DNA from: JANQJA01 sp965267485
Lineage (GTDB): Bacteria > Pseudomonadota > Gammaproteobacteria > Pseudomonadales > Azotimanducaceae
Direction: 5' to 3'
Assembly: GCA_965267485.1 (NCBI GenBank)
Contig: OZ254080.1
Span: 1-64,000, forward strand
Length of the DNA: 64,000 nt
Shown here piece after piece: positions 33,405-41,050 of the stretch. The notes under the pieces were generated by a model. The model had not been told where the DNA came from, ran no database searches, and saw only the letters and a program-made list of their open reading frames with translations. Position 1 is the stretch's first letter. Each line of letters opens with the position of its first letter. A program made the position numbers and the translations under genes.

Positions 33405-33735
33405 AACCTTCCCTTTGGATTACTGCCGGGCCTGTTCCCTGCAGACGCGGTGAATGCGCAAGCAGCTGAAGAAGACGGGTCGGCAGGTCCGGATACTGAA
33501 AGTGCGAGATGCGGATGGCAACGCGCTCGGCGGAAGATCGACTCGCCCACGGGGCGATACATTTACGAGCGGCGACTGGGCATCGTTGAACCCGTCTTTG
33601 GCAACATCAACACCACAGAGCGGCTCGATCGGTTCCGGCACCGTGGCAAGCCCAAGGTCAACGCGCAGTGGTTGATGTTCTGCCCGGTCCACAATATCGA
33701 GAAGCTGCAAAGGTACAGCAGCCTCACTGCATCAT
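33405..33735 (+). pseudogene. IS1182-family transposase remnant, copy 2
   Basis: The same 3' part as the 28684 copy but less damaged: KKTGRQVRILKVRDADGN in one frame and RRKIDSPTGRYIYERRLGIV, FGNINTTERLDRFRHRGKPK, NAQWLMFCPVHNIEKLQRY in another. One frameshift and a stop separate them from upstream sequence, and the N-terminal region is missing. Non-functional. Confidence 0.8.
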
Positions 33736-33868
33736 GAGGCTGGCATTGGGCTGTGCGCTGTGGAAGATAGTCAGAAAGTGCAGGAGCACGATCCGAGATG
33801 CGACAGACATTCAATGAGCTGTCGGCGTGGACTGTTCGCTGCAGTCTAGACCTACAGCCTCGTTAGGT
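33689..33868. repeat. 180-bp cassette-leader repeat, copy 2
   Basis: Begins in the IS1182 3' coding end, with the hairpin CAGCCTCA/TGAGGCTG, and ends CTACAGCCTC GTTAGGT. The core GTTAGGT fits the attC right-end rule. The ATG of the next small gene (33907) is 38 bases on. Same length as copy 1. Confidence 0.7.
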
Positions 33869-33906
33869 AGCTAGTAGATGCCTCTTGCCTTCAAGGAACT
33901 TCAATC

Positions 33907-34110
33907 ATGTTAGATCTAATCGGCGTCCTGCTCTTTCTAGCATTCATAGTCGCACCGATCGCAAGAATCCTGACTCGGCTTGGAATCTCGCCTTTGTGGG
34001 CTCTCATCTGTTGTGTGCCGATTGTTAACATAGTCGCCTTAAACTATGCAGCGGCGGCGACTTGGCCCTTCGACGTGATACCGAAGACTCAATCCGAAGA
34101 GGATGACTGA
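33907..34110 (+). CDS. Small cassette membrane protein
   Basis: A 67-residue protein with two hydrophobic segments (LIGVLLFLAFIVAPIARIL, LWALICCVPIVNIVALNYA) and an acidic tail (QSEEDD). It starts just after the core GTTAGGT of the 180-bp repeat. The family is unknown; similar small two-helix proteins are common in cassette arrays. No ribosome site stands out, so translation is unproven. Confidence 0.5.
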   Translation: MLDLIGVLLFLAFIVAPIARILTRLGISPLWALICCVPIVNIVALNYAAAATWPFDVIPKTQSEEDD

Positions 34111-34168
34111 TGCGCGGCAAGTTCTCTTTTGCTCAGGCCTAGCGCTACTCAAGAGTTCCGATGCGCCA

Positions 34169-34235
34169 CTTAGGTTCAAGTTTGAACTGCAACAACCGTC
34201 GTATTGACGGCATTCCCAGCCTAAGCTTTCGGTCA
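34169..34235. repeat. Right-edge element, copy 2
   Basis: CTTAGGTTCAAG TTTGAACTGCAA again, with CCGTC/GACGG arms (around 34197-34211) and closing CCTAAG. Together with the following bases and a broken gene it matches the 38849-39265 chromosomal segment (see the pseudogene at 34302). The 34111-34470 gap holds only this element and that broken gene. Confidence 0.65.
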
Positions 34236-34301
34236 ATAAATCGTCCCTGCGAGCTGCGGTACGCTGTTTAACCCAATTCGCCGATCAAGGCGCGAAAGTT
34301 C

Positions 34302-34421
34302 ATGAAACAACGCCTCGTCGCCACGTTCCAAGGAAGGCGTGCTGAAGTTCGTCGACAAGCACGGGCTACGTTTCCTCAAGCCCAAGCCGCTCCGCATCTA
34401 CAACGAGACTGTCTCTCTTTG
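34302..34421 (+). pseudogene. Decayed DUF2059 gene (copy of 38989)
   Basis: ATGAAACAACGCCTCG at 34302 matches the start of the intact DUF2059 gene at 38989. After an internal deletion of roughly 130 bases, KEGVLKFVDKHGLRFLKPKP and RIYNET follow in another frame and match that gene's KEVMLEFFEKY and KPELLRLYNE region. A TGA then ends it. The upstream 130 bases also match the intact gene's leader. Confidence 0.75.
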
Positions 34422-34470
34422 ATGCCCTATCAACGACAATCGGCTACCCCGGCCCAACGGCCAGCCGCTG

Positions 34471-35568
34471 ATGCCTCGCCCTGACGTCATACTGCATATC
34501 GGTGCGCCCAAAGCAGGGAGCTCGTCGATTCAGGCGTTCTTCTCAAGGAACAGTCAGTCGCTCGCTGAGCACGGTTTTTACTATCCACGGCATGAGCTTG
34601 GGCCAAATGGTATCTCTGGCGGACATAGCGTGTTTGCAGAGGCGGTTCGCGATGGAAACGTGAAAGTCGCTGAGGACTGGTTTCATGAGGCGCTTCGTGA
34701 GTCAGCACGGCAAGGGAGGACGTTGCTGGTCTCATCAGAGGCCCTCTACGGCAAGCTCTCGGTCTTTGAGCATCTGTTCGAGGCGGTTGGTAATCTGAGC
34801 GTCATCGGCTACTTCCGCCATCCGGTCGAACTCGTTGTATCCGACTACGCGCAAAGAGTCAGGCGAGCCGGGCTGACGTTGTCGTTGCCTGAGTTCTGTG
34901 AAGAAGTGAACGAGCGGTCCAAGCGCCATTTCTACGAGGGCCGTCCGCTTCTCGCTTGGCGCAACTTGTGCGAATCGGGCGCTTGTCGCATACGGCCCTT
35001 CGACGAACAGATCTTCGCGCACTCTTCTCTCGAACGGGATGTGCTCGACTTACTTGGCATTGCAGAAACTCGCAACTTTGGGCTGCACGAACGGCGAGTC
35101 AACGCCAGCTATTCCCCATCACTTCTGGAATTTCGGCGGGTCCTAAATGAAATCGAGGGCGTGCCGTACGACGCGCGGCTCGACGAGAGACTCCAGATCA
35201 TGTCGGAACAAGAGTATAAGCCTCGATTCTCGGCCGCGGACCTCATGGGTCATCCACTCTACGTCGAGATGAATGAAAGGTATGAGCCTGCGGTGGACCG
35301 ACTCCGAACGATTCTTGACTGCGAAGAAGAGTATTGGGTCACATCAGGCACTCCAGAAACGAGGCTCGATCTCGACTCGCCTGAAGCCGTGTTTGATCGA
35401 CTCGTAGCAGAAGCCCCGGCGTTGGCTACTCATCTTGCAGGGTTGGTCGCTCAGGGTGAGCCACGCTCCGAAACCAGCGCCAGGCTTGCGCGATATGTCT
35501 GCAGTGTAGGGGCGCGCGCCGAGCGTTTCGTTCGGCGAGCGATCTCACGCTTGTCCGGCTCGTCGTAA
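34471..35568 (+). CDS. Sulfotransferase-like P-loop protein
   Basis: A 365-residue protein with a 5'-phosphosulfate binding loop near the N-terminus (HIGAPKAGSSSIQAFFSRN) and a second conserved segment (VIGYFRHPVELVVSDYAQRV) corresponding to the 3'-phosphate loop with R-x-P-x-x-x-x-x-S. This is typical of PAPS-dependent sulfotransferases, which modify sugars, lipids or peptides at the cell surface. The C-terminal 100 residues (HPLYVEMNERYEPAVDRL) are not characteristic. It is preceded by the decayed DUF2059 copy, and its codon use is nearer the chromosome than the small cassette genes. Confidence 0.82.
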   Translation: MPRPDVILHIGAPKAGSSSIQAFFSRNSQSLAEHGFYYPRHELGPNGISGGHSVFAEAVRDGNVKVAEDWFHEALRESARQGRTLLVSSEALYGKLSVFEHLFEAVGNLSVIGYFRHPVELVVSDYAQRVRRAGLTLSLPEFCEEVNERSKRHFYEGRPLLAWRNLCESGACRIRPFDEQIFAHSSLERDVLDLLGIAETRNFGLHERRVNASYSPSLLEFRRVLNEIEGVPYDARLDERLQIMSEQEYKPRFSAADLMGHPLYVEMNERYEPAVDRLRTILDCEEEYWVTSGTPETRLDLDSPEAVFDRLVAEAPALATHLAGLVAQGEPRSETSARLARYVCSVGARAERFVRRAISRLSGSS

Positions 35569-35648
35569 GCGACGCGCCAGCCATGATCGCCAGGTACGCA
35601 AAGCGCTAAATGAAGGCGATCGAATGGACTTGAGATCTAAAGGCTGAC

Positions 35649-36518
35649 TCAGGGACCGACTGACCGAATGATGCCCGTGCTAAAGCGACCACTCCCACCC
35701 CGGCCATCAACTGGCCACACAAGCATCTGGCCCAGGAAGGTCTTGTCATCACGACTCAGGTGCAGTGTGAGGCGACGACCATCGTCATGTTGCCAGCCGT
35801 TGCCGGCAGAGACGAGACCCAACCACTCGCCGTCCGATTGCCAGCCCTGTTCGGATAGCAGGCGAGAGAAATGCCGCTGCACCTCTGCCAATGTACCGGC
35901 GAACTCAAACTCGACTTCCGAAGACTGGTAGCGAGTGCCACCGCCACCACCCCCGCTGCGATAGTGAGTGTCCTTCGGCAGCATCAGGAGGGGTAATGCT
36001 GCCCGGGATCGAAGATGATGTTGTGCGAGCTCATTCGTTTCGCATGGCGAAGACGGTGCAACGAGTATCATCACGACGTTGTCGCTCGGCGCAGCTGAGA
36101 GCGTGAGGCGCCCTTCCGTCTCTTTGCAGTACTGAAGTGGCTGTTCGACTTCGACCGGCATGGCCGAATAGGGGACAAACCCGTGTTGCTGGGCGGCACC
36201 GATCTGTGCCGTGCTGATCGCCTGCCATTTCTCTCGCTGCAGGAAGTCAGTTGTTGCCCTCACGACGTCGGTCCCGTCCGGGGCCTTGAATACAATCGTG
36301 GTGTAGCGATCGTTTAACTGGACGCCAACGACCGCGAGCCCCGGAACGGCGAACTGGGCATGGGATTCAGGCAATGCGCCGAGGTACTCCATCTGAAGCC
36401 CGAGCGGGCCGCTGAGCACGTACTTGCGAAAGAGTGGGTCTACAGATGCAAGTGGGTCTTCTGCCGCAGAAGCGAAACCCGCGAACATCAGCAGAAAAAG
36501 GGCCATGGGTCGATGCAT
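35649..36518 (-). CDS. Exported protein of unknown function
   Basis: A 289-residue protein with a signal peptide (MALFLLMFAGFASA). Mature features: an early EDPLASVDPLFRKYVL, two regions with alternating strands, a flexible glycine run (YRSGGGGGGTRYQ, six Gly) and a C-terminal half with FAGTLAEVQRHFSRLLSEQG. It is the only minus-strand gene in the cassette region. I do not recognise a family. It has about 80 bases to the sulfotransferase stop on one side and a 222-base gap without any feature I can name on the other. Confidence 0.6.
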   Translation of the reverse strand: MHRPMALFLLMFAGFASAAEDPLASVDPLFRKYVLSGPLGLQMEYLGALPESHAQFAVPGLAVVGVQLNDRYTTIVFKAPDGTDVVRATTDFLQREKWQAISTAQIGAAQQHGFVPYSAMPVEVEQPLQYCKETEGRLTLSAAPSDNVVMILVAPSSPCETNELAQHHLRSRAALPLLMLPKDTHYRSGGGGGGTRYQSSEVEFEFAGTLAEVQRHFSRLLSEQGWQSDGEWLGLVSAGNGWQHDDGRRLTLHLSRDDKTFLGQMLVWPVDGRGGSGRFSTGIIRSVGP

Positions 36519-36740
36519 TGGCGTTCCCTCGCTGTTGACGACGTGGCCATGCTCTTACGAAGTGGGGGGAAGGTCAACGTGGGCAAAATTTGCGCAGCGG
36601 GCACATGAATTGCCGTTGTGGGTTGACCGGCTCTACTGCTTTGTTGCGTGAGTTCTTGCCTTTCAGACATTGGCGGGACAATCTTTCTTGGATGAGAGGG
36701 TGGGCCGCTAAACGCAGGTTAGCGAGAGTGTGACGAAAGA

Positions 36741-37307
36741 ATGCGCAAGAGAGGTGGACTACGTTATGCCCACGCGGGGATTGGATCGCAGCTCTGCGGA
36801 CCGCTTTGTCGATATGTTCGCCAGATCGGTTGTCTCGTCATCTTGGCTACAACGGCTCACGTCGTTCCGGTTCAGGCGAATGAGGAAAAGTGGGTCGCTC
36901 GACTTGAGACAAGCGGCACGATCGCGGGTGGCGGCGTTGGAGAGTTGATAATCGCGTTCGATGGGCGCTATGCAACGCTCGGCCCTGTACGCAGTGCCGA
37001 ACTACCTTGCATGGGCACGTTGCCGCAGAGCCAGCTCGACGCACTCAGGCGTGAGCTGCAACCGTTGTTCCGCCTGGATGACGACTACCAGCGCATCCCC
37101 GACGCGTGCCGCGATGGAACCAATGGAACCCTGCATCTAGCATGGACCCAAGGTGACAAGGAAGTTGCACGAGTTCGCGTGCGATCTCCGATGCATGAGC
37201 GGTGTGCGCGGGAAGACAACCGAACGGCCCTGTTCAAGAGCGTTATTTCAGTATTCAAGTTATTCCGTGATCTCGCGAAGTCATGTGACGGCGCCATCCT
37301 GAAGTGA
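36741..37307 (+). CDS. Exported small protein, unknown function
   Basis: A 188-residue protein, probably exported: a hydrophobic segment IGCLVILATTAHVVPVQA (around residues 29-46) ends in a plausible signal cleavage, but it lies unusually far from the start, so the true start may be a later codon. The mature part holds GVGELIIAFDGRYATLGPV and four cysteines (LPCMGT, DACRDG, ERCARE, KSCDGA) that could form disulfides. No known family. Confidence 0.55.
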   Translation: MRKRGGLRYAHAGIGSQLCGPLCRYVRQIGCLVILATTAHVVPVQANEEKWVARLETSGTIAGGGVGELIIAFDGRYATLGPVRSAELPCMGTLPQSQLDALRRELQPLFRLDDDYQRIPDACRDGTNGTLHLAWTQGDKEVARVRVRSPMHERCAREDNRTALFKSVISVFKLFRDLAKSCDGAILK

Positions 37308-37349
37308 CGATGTCGACCCTGCGCAGTCAGGTTGGGCTGGGAACGTAGT

Positions 37350-37949
37350 ATGAAGTTGAATCAGTTCGAGCATACTGCCCCATCAACCTTCAGTCTCTTA
37401 GGTTTGCTTGTGCTAGGTCTCATGGCGGGTATGTTCGCGAACGTTGCGACGGCGCTTTCAGATGGTGTTGAGAGTGCATTCCTTCTCCTGGATGCGGCGG
37501 TCGTTGGTTCGGAGCATCAACCCACCGAGATCGCTTTGGTGAGAGATGGCGAGGAAATGATTCATGTTGCTGCCGGTGTGTTTCTTGTTGAGGTACCGGC
37601 AGGCTCGTACTATCTGTCCCATATCGACTTTGCTGAAGAGTCGGGCAGGGAGTCGAGATTTGTCGATGGCAGGATGTGGTATCGATCGTCCGGGGGGTAC
37701 AGAGGAACTCTTGCCAAGGGCCCGAAGCCTTGGAAGTTGAGCGCGGGAAAGATTTACTTCATCGGCCAGATTCAGTTCCCGAAGGGAAGATTTGGTGTGA
37801 TAAAGATCGTTCGAGACCTGGAGCACTTGGCGATTGCCTGCCAGCTAGCGCCAGATAAACTCAACCATTTGCCGCTTGTACCGGTTGCGGAAGATTCCCA
37901 GCATGATGAGATCCTGGATGTCTGCTCTTCGTTTCAGCCAGACTCCTGA
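37350..37949 (+). CDS. Exported protein, unknown function
   Basis: A 199-residue protein starting with a membrane or signal segment (STFSLLGLLVLGLMAGMFANVATA) followed by a beta-rich domain (AFLLLDAAVVGSEHQPTEIAL, VFLVEVPAGSYYLSHIDF). The second phrase resembles carboxypeptidase-regulatory-like or DUF2846-type strands that read FxxxPGxYxL, found in envelope lipoproteins. ATG 37350 is used. Directly after its stop begins a cut copy of the 180-bp repeat. Confidence 0.6.
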   Translation: MKLNQFEHTAPSTFSLLGLLVLGLMAGMFANVATALSDGVESAFLLLDAAVVGSEHQPTEIALVRDGEEMIHVAAGVFLVEVPAGSYYLSHIDFAEESGRESRFVDGRMWYRSSGGYRGTLAKGPKPWKLSAGKIYFIGQIQFPKGRFGVIKIVRDLEHLAIACQLAPDKLNHLPLVPVAEDSQHDEILDVCSSFQPDS

Positions 37950-37964
37950 GTTGGGGTGTGAACT

Positions 37965-38147
37965 CCACAATATCGAGAAGGATGCAAAGGTATGGCAGCC
38001 TCACGGCATCGTGAGGCTGGCCTTGGGCTGTGCGCTGTGGAAGATAGTCAGAAAGTGAAGGAGCGCGTTCCGATATGCGACAGACTTTCAAGGAGCAGCC
38101 GGCGTGGACACTGTGCACTGCGGTCTAAACCTACAGCCTCGTTAGAC
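37965..38147. repeat. 180-bp cassette-leader repeat, copy 3
   Basis: The 183-base copy starts CCACAATATCGAGAAG, has the hairpin CAGCCTCA/TGAGGCTG and ends CTACAGCCTC GTTAGAC (core GTTAGAC fits GTTRRRY). It is not preceded by further IS1182 sequence, so here the unit exists without the transposase part. The next ATG is 14 bases on. Confidence 0.7.
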
Positions 38148-38160
38148 GCCTGAGACTGCT

Positions 38161-38853
38161 ATGCCGCGCCGACCAAGACCGCAACAAACCACGCGTAGCG
38201 AACATTGGATGCGCGTCGCCGCGAATGAGAAGGTGGAACCTTTCAACGCAAAGGTATCGGATACCTTTGGTTGGAACAAGAACGAGCAAATCGAATGGCT
38301 CTCTCCGATTGCTTCCGATGAGTATGCTGAGTATTACGATCAGGCGTTCTTGGACCGATTGCGGTTGTCTGATCTCGAAGTTCCATTGCACGAGTTTTGG
38401 CCAAAGAGTGGTGCGCGGTGGGACGGCTTGGCGAGAACGGAATCGGGGAAAGTGATTCTGGTTGAAGCTAAGGCTTACATCGAAGAAGCGGTCGACTATC
38501 GTAGTCAAGCCGGGCCTGCCTCTATGGAACGTATTAGAGCGGCACTAGGAGATGCGAAGAAGGCTTTCAGAGCCACAGAGGCGGCTTCTTGGGAAGTTCC
38601 TTACTATCAATACTCGAATCGACTCGCCCACCTTCATTACCTCTGCGCAATGAACTCTATCGACGCTTATCTTCTGTTTCTCTATTTTGCGGATGCGCCA
38701 GATGTACCGGCTCCATGTTCGGAAGCGGAATGGAAAGGCGCTATCCGCTTGGTTGAGAAAAGCTTAGGTCTTGGCAAGCATCCTTATAGGGACCGTGTTG
38801 GTACGCTGGTATGGCAGGTGCCGGAGATGCTAACGACGAGAGGCGGCGCTTAG
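38161..38853 (+). CDS. PD-(D/E)XK-like nuclease candidate (last cassette gene)
   Basis: A 230-residue protein starting just after the core GTTAGAC. A restriction-endonuclease-like centre is visible: WDGLARTESGKVILVEAKAYIEEA, with D-x(14)-E-x-K spacing. A basic N-terminus (PRRPRPQQTTRSEHWMRVA) and a C-terminal helical part (ALGDAKKAFRATE, KGAIRLVEKSLGLGKHPY) frame it. It lacks a recognisable DNA-binding or helicase partner, so it may be a stand-alone effector. The stop codon lies in the third right-edge element. Motif-based, not verified. Confidence 0.6.
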   Translation: MPRRPRPQQTTRSEHWMRVAANEKVEPFNAKVSDTFGWNKNEQIEWLSPIASDEYAEYYDQAFLDRLRLSDLEVPLHEFWPKSGARWDGLARTESGKVILVEAKAYIEEAVDYRSQAGPASMERIRAALGDAKKAFRATEAASWEVPYYQYSNRLAHLHYLCAMNSIDAYLLFLYFADAPDVPAPCSEAEWKGAIRLVEKSLGLGKHPYRDRVGTLVWQVPEMLTTRGGA

Positions 38854-38915
38854 CTTCAACGCTGAAGTGCAACAGCGGTTGCCATCGCTATCAACAGCAT
38901 TCCTAGCCTAATCGT
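38849..38915. repeat. Right-edge element, copy 3 (chromosomal)
   Basis: CTTAGCTTCAACGCTGAAG followed by TGCAACAGCGG, ending in CTAGCCTAATC. It matches the copies at 28530 and 34169 but stands directly before the intact DUF2059 gene, so I take it as the original chromosomal sequence that marks the array's right edge. The TTCA/TGAA dyad and the TTAG/CTAA edges are kept. Confidence 0.6.
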
Positions 38916-38988
38916 TCGACCAGTTAAACGTGGCCCAAAATTGCGGTACGGTCTTCGACTCACCCAACTGATCGAAATGCCACCGCTC

Positions 38989-39441
38989 ATGAAACACCTC
39001 GCAGCCACTATCCTTTTCCTCCTCGCCGCGTGCTCAGCGTACGCCTCCGAAGGCGAACGCTCCGAAGCCGCAATCCTCCTCGAACTCACCGGCACCGAAC
39101 AGATGCTGAACCAGACGATGGGGAACATGCTTGAGCTCCAGATCCAGCAGAATCCGGCGCTTGCGCCCTTCAAGGAAGTCATGCTGGAGTTCTTCGAGAA
39201 GTACATGGGCTACGAATCCCTCAAGCCCGAGCTGCTCCGGCTCTACAACGAGAACTTCACCGAGCAGGAGTTAAAGGAGCTGAACGACTTCTACCGTACC
39301 GATACCGGAAAGAAGTCGATCGAGCTGATGCCCTACCTCGTCCAGCAAGGCAGCATGATCGGCGTGCAGCGCTTTCAGGCCAACCAGGATGAATTGCGCC
39401 GCATGATTGAGCTGGAGGCTGCGAGGATTGGTGCGGAGTAG
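38989..39441 (+). CDS. DUF2059-domain lipoprotein or exported protein
   Basis: A 150-residue protein. ATG 38989 gives a signal peptide (MKHLAATILFLLAAC) ending in a lipobox-like LAAC; cleavage after AYA is also possible. The mature helical part is DUF2059: LLELTGTEQMLNQTMGNML, PFKEVMLEFFEKYMGYESLK and LNDFYRTDTGKKSIELMPYL, of unknown function in many proteobacterial envelopes. Codon use returns to the chromosomal pattern here. A decayed copy with the same leader lies at 34302. Confidence 0.88.
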   Translation: MKHLAATILFLLAACSAYASEGERSEAAILLELTGTEQMLNQTMGNMLELQIQQNPALAPFKEVMLEFFEKYMGYESLKPELLRLYNENFTEQELKELNDFYRTDTGKKSIELMPYLVQQGSMIGVQRFQANQDELRRMIELEAARIGAE

Positions 39442-39455
39442 CCCGATACACGGCG

Positions 39456-40223
39456 ATGCCTGCCTATACACTTGAAGATGACCTCTCACTCGCGCATCGC
39501 TTGATCGATGTCGCGTCCGAGGTGGCGCTTGAGTACTTCCGGGCCGGTCCGTCAGTCACAAGCAAGGCCGATGGCACGCCGGTGACCGAGGCGGACGTTC
39601 AGGTTGAACGGCGCATGCTGGATCTGTTGGGGCGTGAGCGGCCAGATGACGCGATCCTGAGTGAAGAGGCTGGCGAATCGGGATCTGGCAACCGGCGCTG
39701 GATTATCGACCCCATCGATGGCACCTGGAATTTCATCGAAGGGCGCGAGTCGTGGGGGACACATGTGGCGCTCGAATCCGGCGCGGATGACATCCTGCTG
39801 GGTGTCGTCTCCCGGCCGGTGATGTCGGCGCGGTGGTCGGGTGCCAAAGGATGCGGCGCCTTCAAGAGCACGACGAACGCCGCAGATGGCTCACGCCTCG
39901 CAACTTCCTCATCCGGGTTTTCTGAATCGACTCGCTTGGTGCTGTGGGGGTTAGACGATCATCCTGCCACCGGCCGCTTCAGGGAACGTGGCGTCTGGGC
40001 GGAACCCTATTTCGAGGCCATTCTCGATGTTGCGGAGGGCAAGCTGGATGCCTGCGTCGATGCAACGGGCAAGCCCTGGGATCTCGCGCCGTACGTGCGG
40101 ATCATCGAAGAGGCCGGCGGTTCGTTCAGTGATCTCACTGGCGGGCGCAGCATTCGCGCTGGCGGTGGCTGCTTCAGCAACGGCCACGTTCACGCAGCGG
40201 TGCTGGCGGCGCTTGCCACCTGA
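39456..40223 (+). CDS. Inositol monophosphatase-family phosphatase (HisN-like)
   Basis: A 255-residue magnesium-dependent phosphatase. Seen: TPVTEADVQVERRM, the metal-binding LSEEAGES, the signature WIIDPIDGTWNFIEG and the later Asp in GKPWDLAPYVRIIEEAGG. The HisN subgroup of this family takes histidinol phosphate in histidine synthesis; inositol or nucleotide phosphates are alternatives. No histidine genes lie nearby to decide. It follows the DUF2059 gene by 14 bases and may share its transcript. Confidence 0.92.
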   Translation: MPAYTLEDDLSLAHRLIDVASEVALEYFRAGPSVTSKADGTPVTEADVQVERRMLDLLGRERPDDAILSEEAGESGSGNRRWIIDPIDGTWNFIEGRESWGTHVALESGADDILLGVVSRPVMSARWSGAKGCGAFKSTTNAADGSRLATSSSGFSESTRLVLWGLDDHPATGRFRERGVWAEPYFEAILDVAEGKLDACVDATGKPWDLAPYVRIIEEAGGSFSDLTGGRSIRAGGGCFSNGHVHAAVLAALAT

Positions 40224-40233
40224 CTGCTTCGCA

Positions 40234-40701
40234 TTAGTCCGTCGCACAAGTCAGCGGATGCATCGCCCGCACAAACACATCATCCCCAACGACCTCCACA
40301 AGGCTCAGCGCTTCGATGTTGATCACGGTATCGGGCTCGATACAACGCCCACCCTGATCCGTCACATGCGGCCCAAAGCCTTCGCCCGTGAACTGCGCTG
40401 CGCGAAACTCAGCGTGCCCATCCACCGCTGCGAGCAACGTCTCGTGCAGCGCCGCGATCGCCGGCGTCTTCTCGACGGTCGTCACCGGGATGTCCTTGCC
40501 CACACCAAACATTGCGCGGTCACGGGCGGTGGTTGTGAGGGGCGGCGTCGCGCCCGCCACCGCTTCGATCTTCGCGCTGAAGAACGCAGGCGCTTCCAGC
40601 GAGCTGAAGATGCCAAGGAAAGTCAGGTGAAGTGGCAACGTGGTCATCGTGTAGGCAGCCGCTGGCTCGTCGAGGATGGCAATCACTGCATACTGTGTCA
40701 T
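40234..40701 (-). CDS. 2H phosphoesterase (LigT-like) protein
   Basis: A 155-residue protein with both halves of the 2H motif: H25-L-T27 (PLHLTFLG) and H112-V-T114 (GPHVTDQGG). Such enzymes open 2',3'-cyclic phosphates or join RNA ends and include LigT/2'-5' RNA ligase. It is a single short domain and shows no partner. Transcribed alone on the minus strand between two plus-strand units. Confidence 0.82.
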   Translation of the reverse strand: MTQYAVIAILDEPAAAYTMTTLPLHLTFLGIFSSLEAPAFFSAKIEAVAGATPPLTTTARDRAMFGVGKDIPVTTVEKTPAIAALHETLLAAVDGHAEFRAAQFTGEGFGPHVTDQGGRCIEPDTVINIEALSLVEVVGDDVFVRAMHPLTCATD

Positions 40702-40771
40702 CGAAAGTCCTGTTGAAACGCCGCGCGTTTATCCTCGATCATTGTCCCCGAAACACACCGAAGGTGTCTGT

Positions 40772-41050
40772 ATGAGGGAGAAGAAGCTGCAGAAGGCGCG
40801 TGCGGCCGCGCGCGACGAGCGAATCCTGAAGCCCCTGCTCGCATTCGCGATCCTCGCGCTTGCGGTGGCGTCGTTTCTCGGCGCCATTCCGGCGCAGTTC
40901 GCGCTGATTGCCATGCTGGCACCGGCGCTGGCAGGCCTCTCCTGGCCGCGGGCGCGGGGCGCGCCCTCGTATGCCGAACTCGTGGAACTCATCGATACGC
41001 CAGCCGAACCTGTCGACCCCATTATCGACGCCTTGAGTCGCAAGTCCTGA
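40772..41050 (+). CDS. Small membrane protein, unknown function
   Basis: A 92-residue protein starting at ATG 40772 with a basic head (MREKKLQKARAAARDERIL), two membrane helices (LLAFAILALAVASFLGAIP, FALIAMLAPALAGLSW) and a short acidic tail (VELIDTPAEPVDPI). Its stop overlaps the next start by one base, so the two are coupled. Unknown family. Confidence 0.65.
   Translation: MREKKLQKARAAARDERILKPLLAFAILALAVASFLGAIPAQFALIAMLAPALAGLSWPRARGAPSYAELVELIDTPAEPVDPIIDALSRKS

Larger units (their letters stand above)
25886..38848. mobile_element. Integron-type gene-cassette array without visible integrase
   Basis: A 13-kb block of mostly plus-strand, mostly short genes with lower GC than both flanks. 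Two attC-type sites lie inside (27730-27839, 30861-30959). REP pairs, an IS3 fragment, two IS1182 fragments, a 180-bp element in three copies, and three copies of the right-edge sequence are interspersed. Most genes have no relation to each other, and stop codons overlap attC ends as in cassettes. The exact borders are my estimate: left near GTTAGGT at 25937, right at the element before the DUF2059 gene. No tyrosine recombinase gene is in the window. Confidence 0.7.

Noticed and set aside
34302..34484. A 60-residue plus-strand protein
   Set aside because: This frame reads the decayed DUF2059 copy out of frame; the true homology is in another frame after the deletion.
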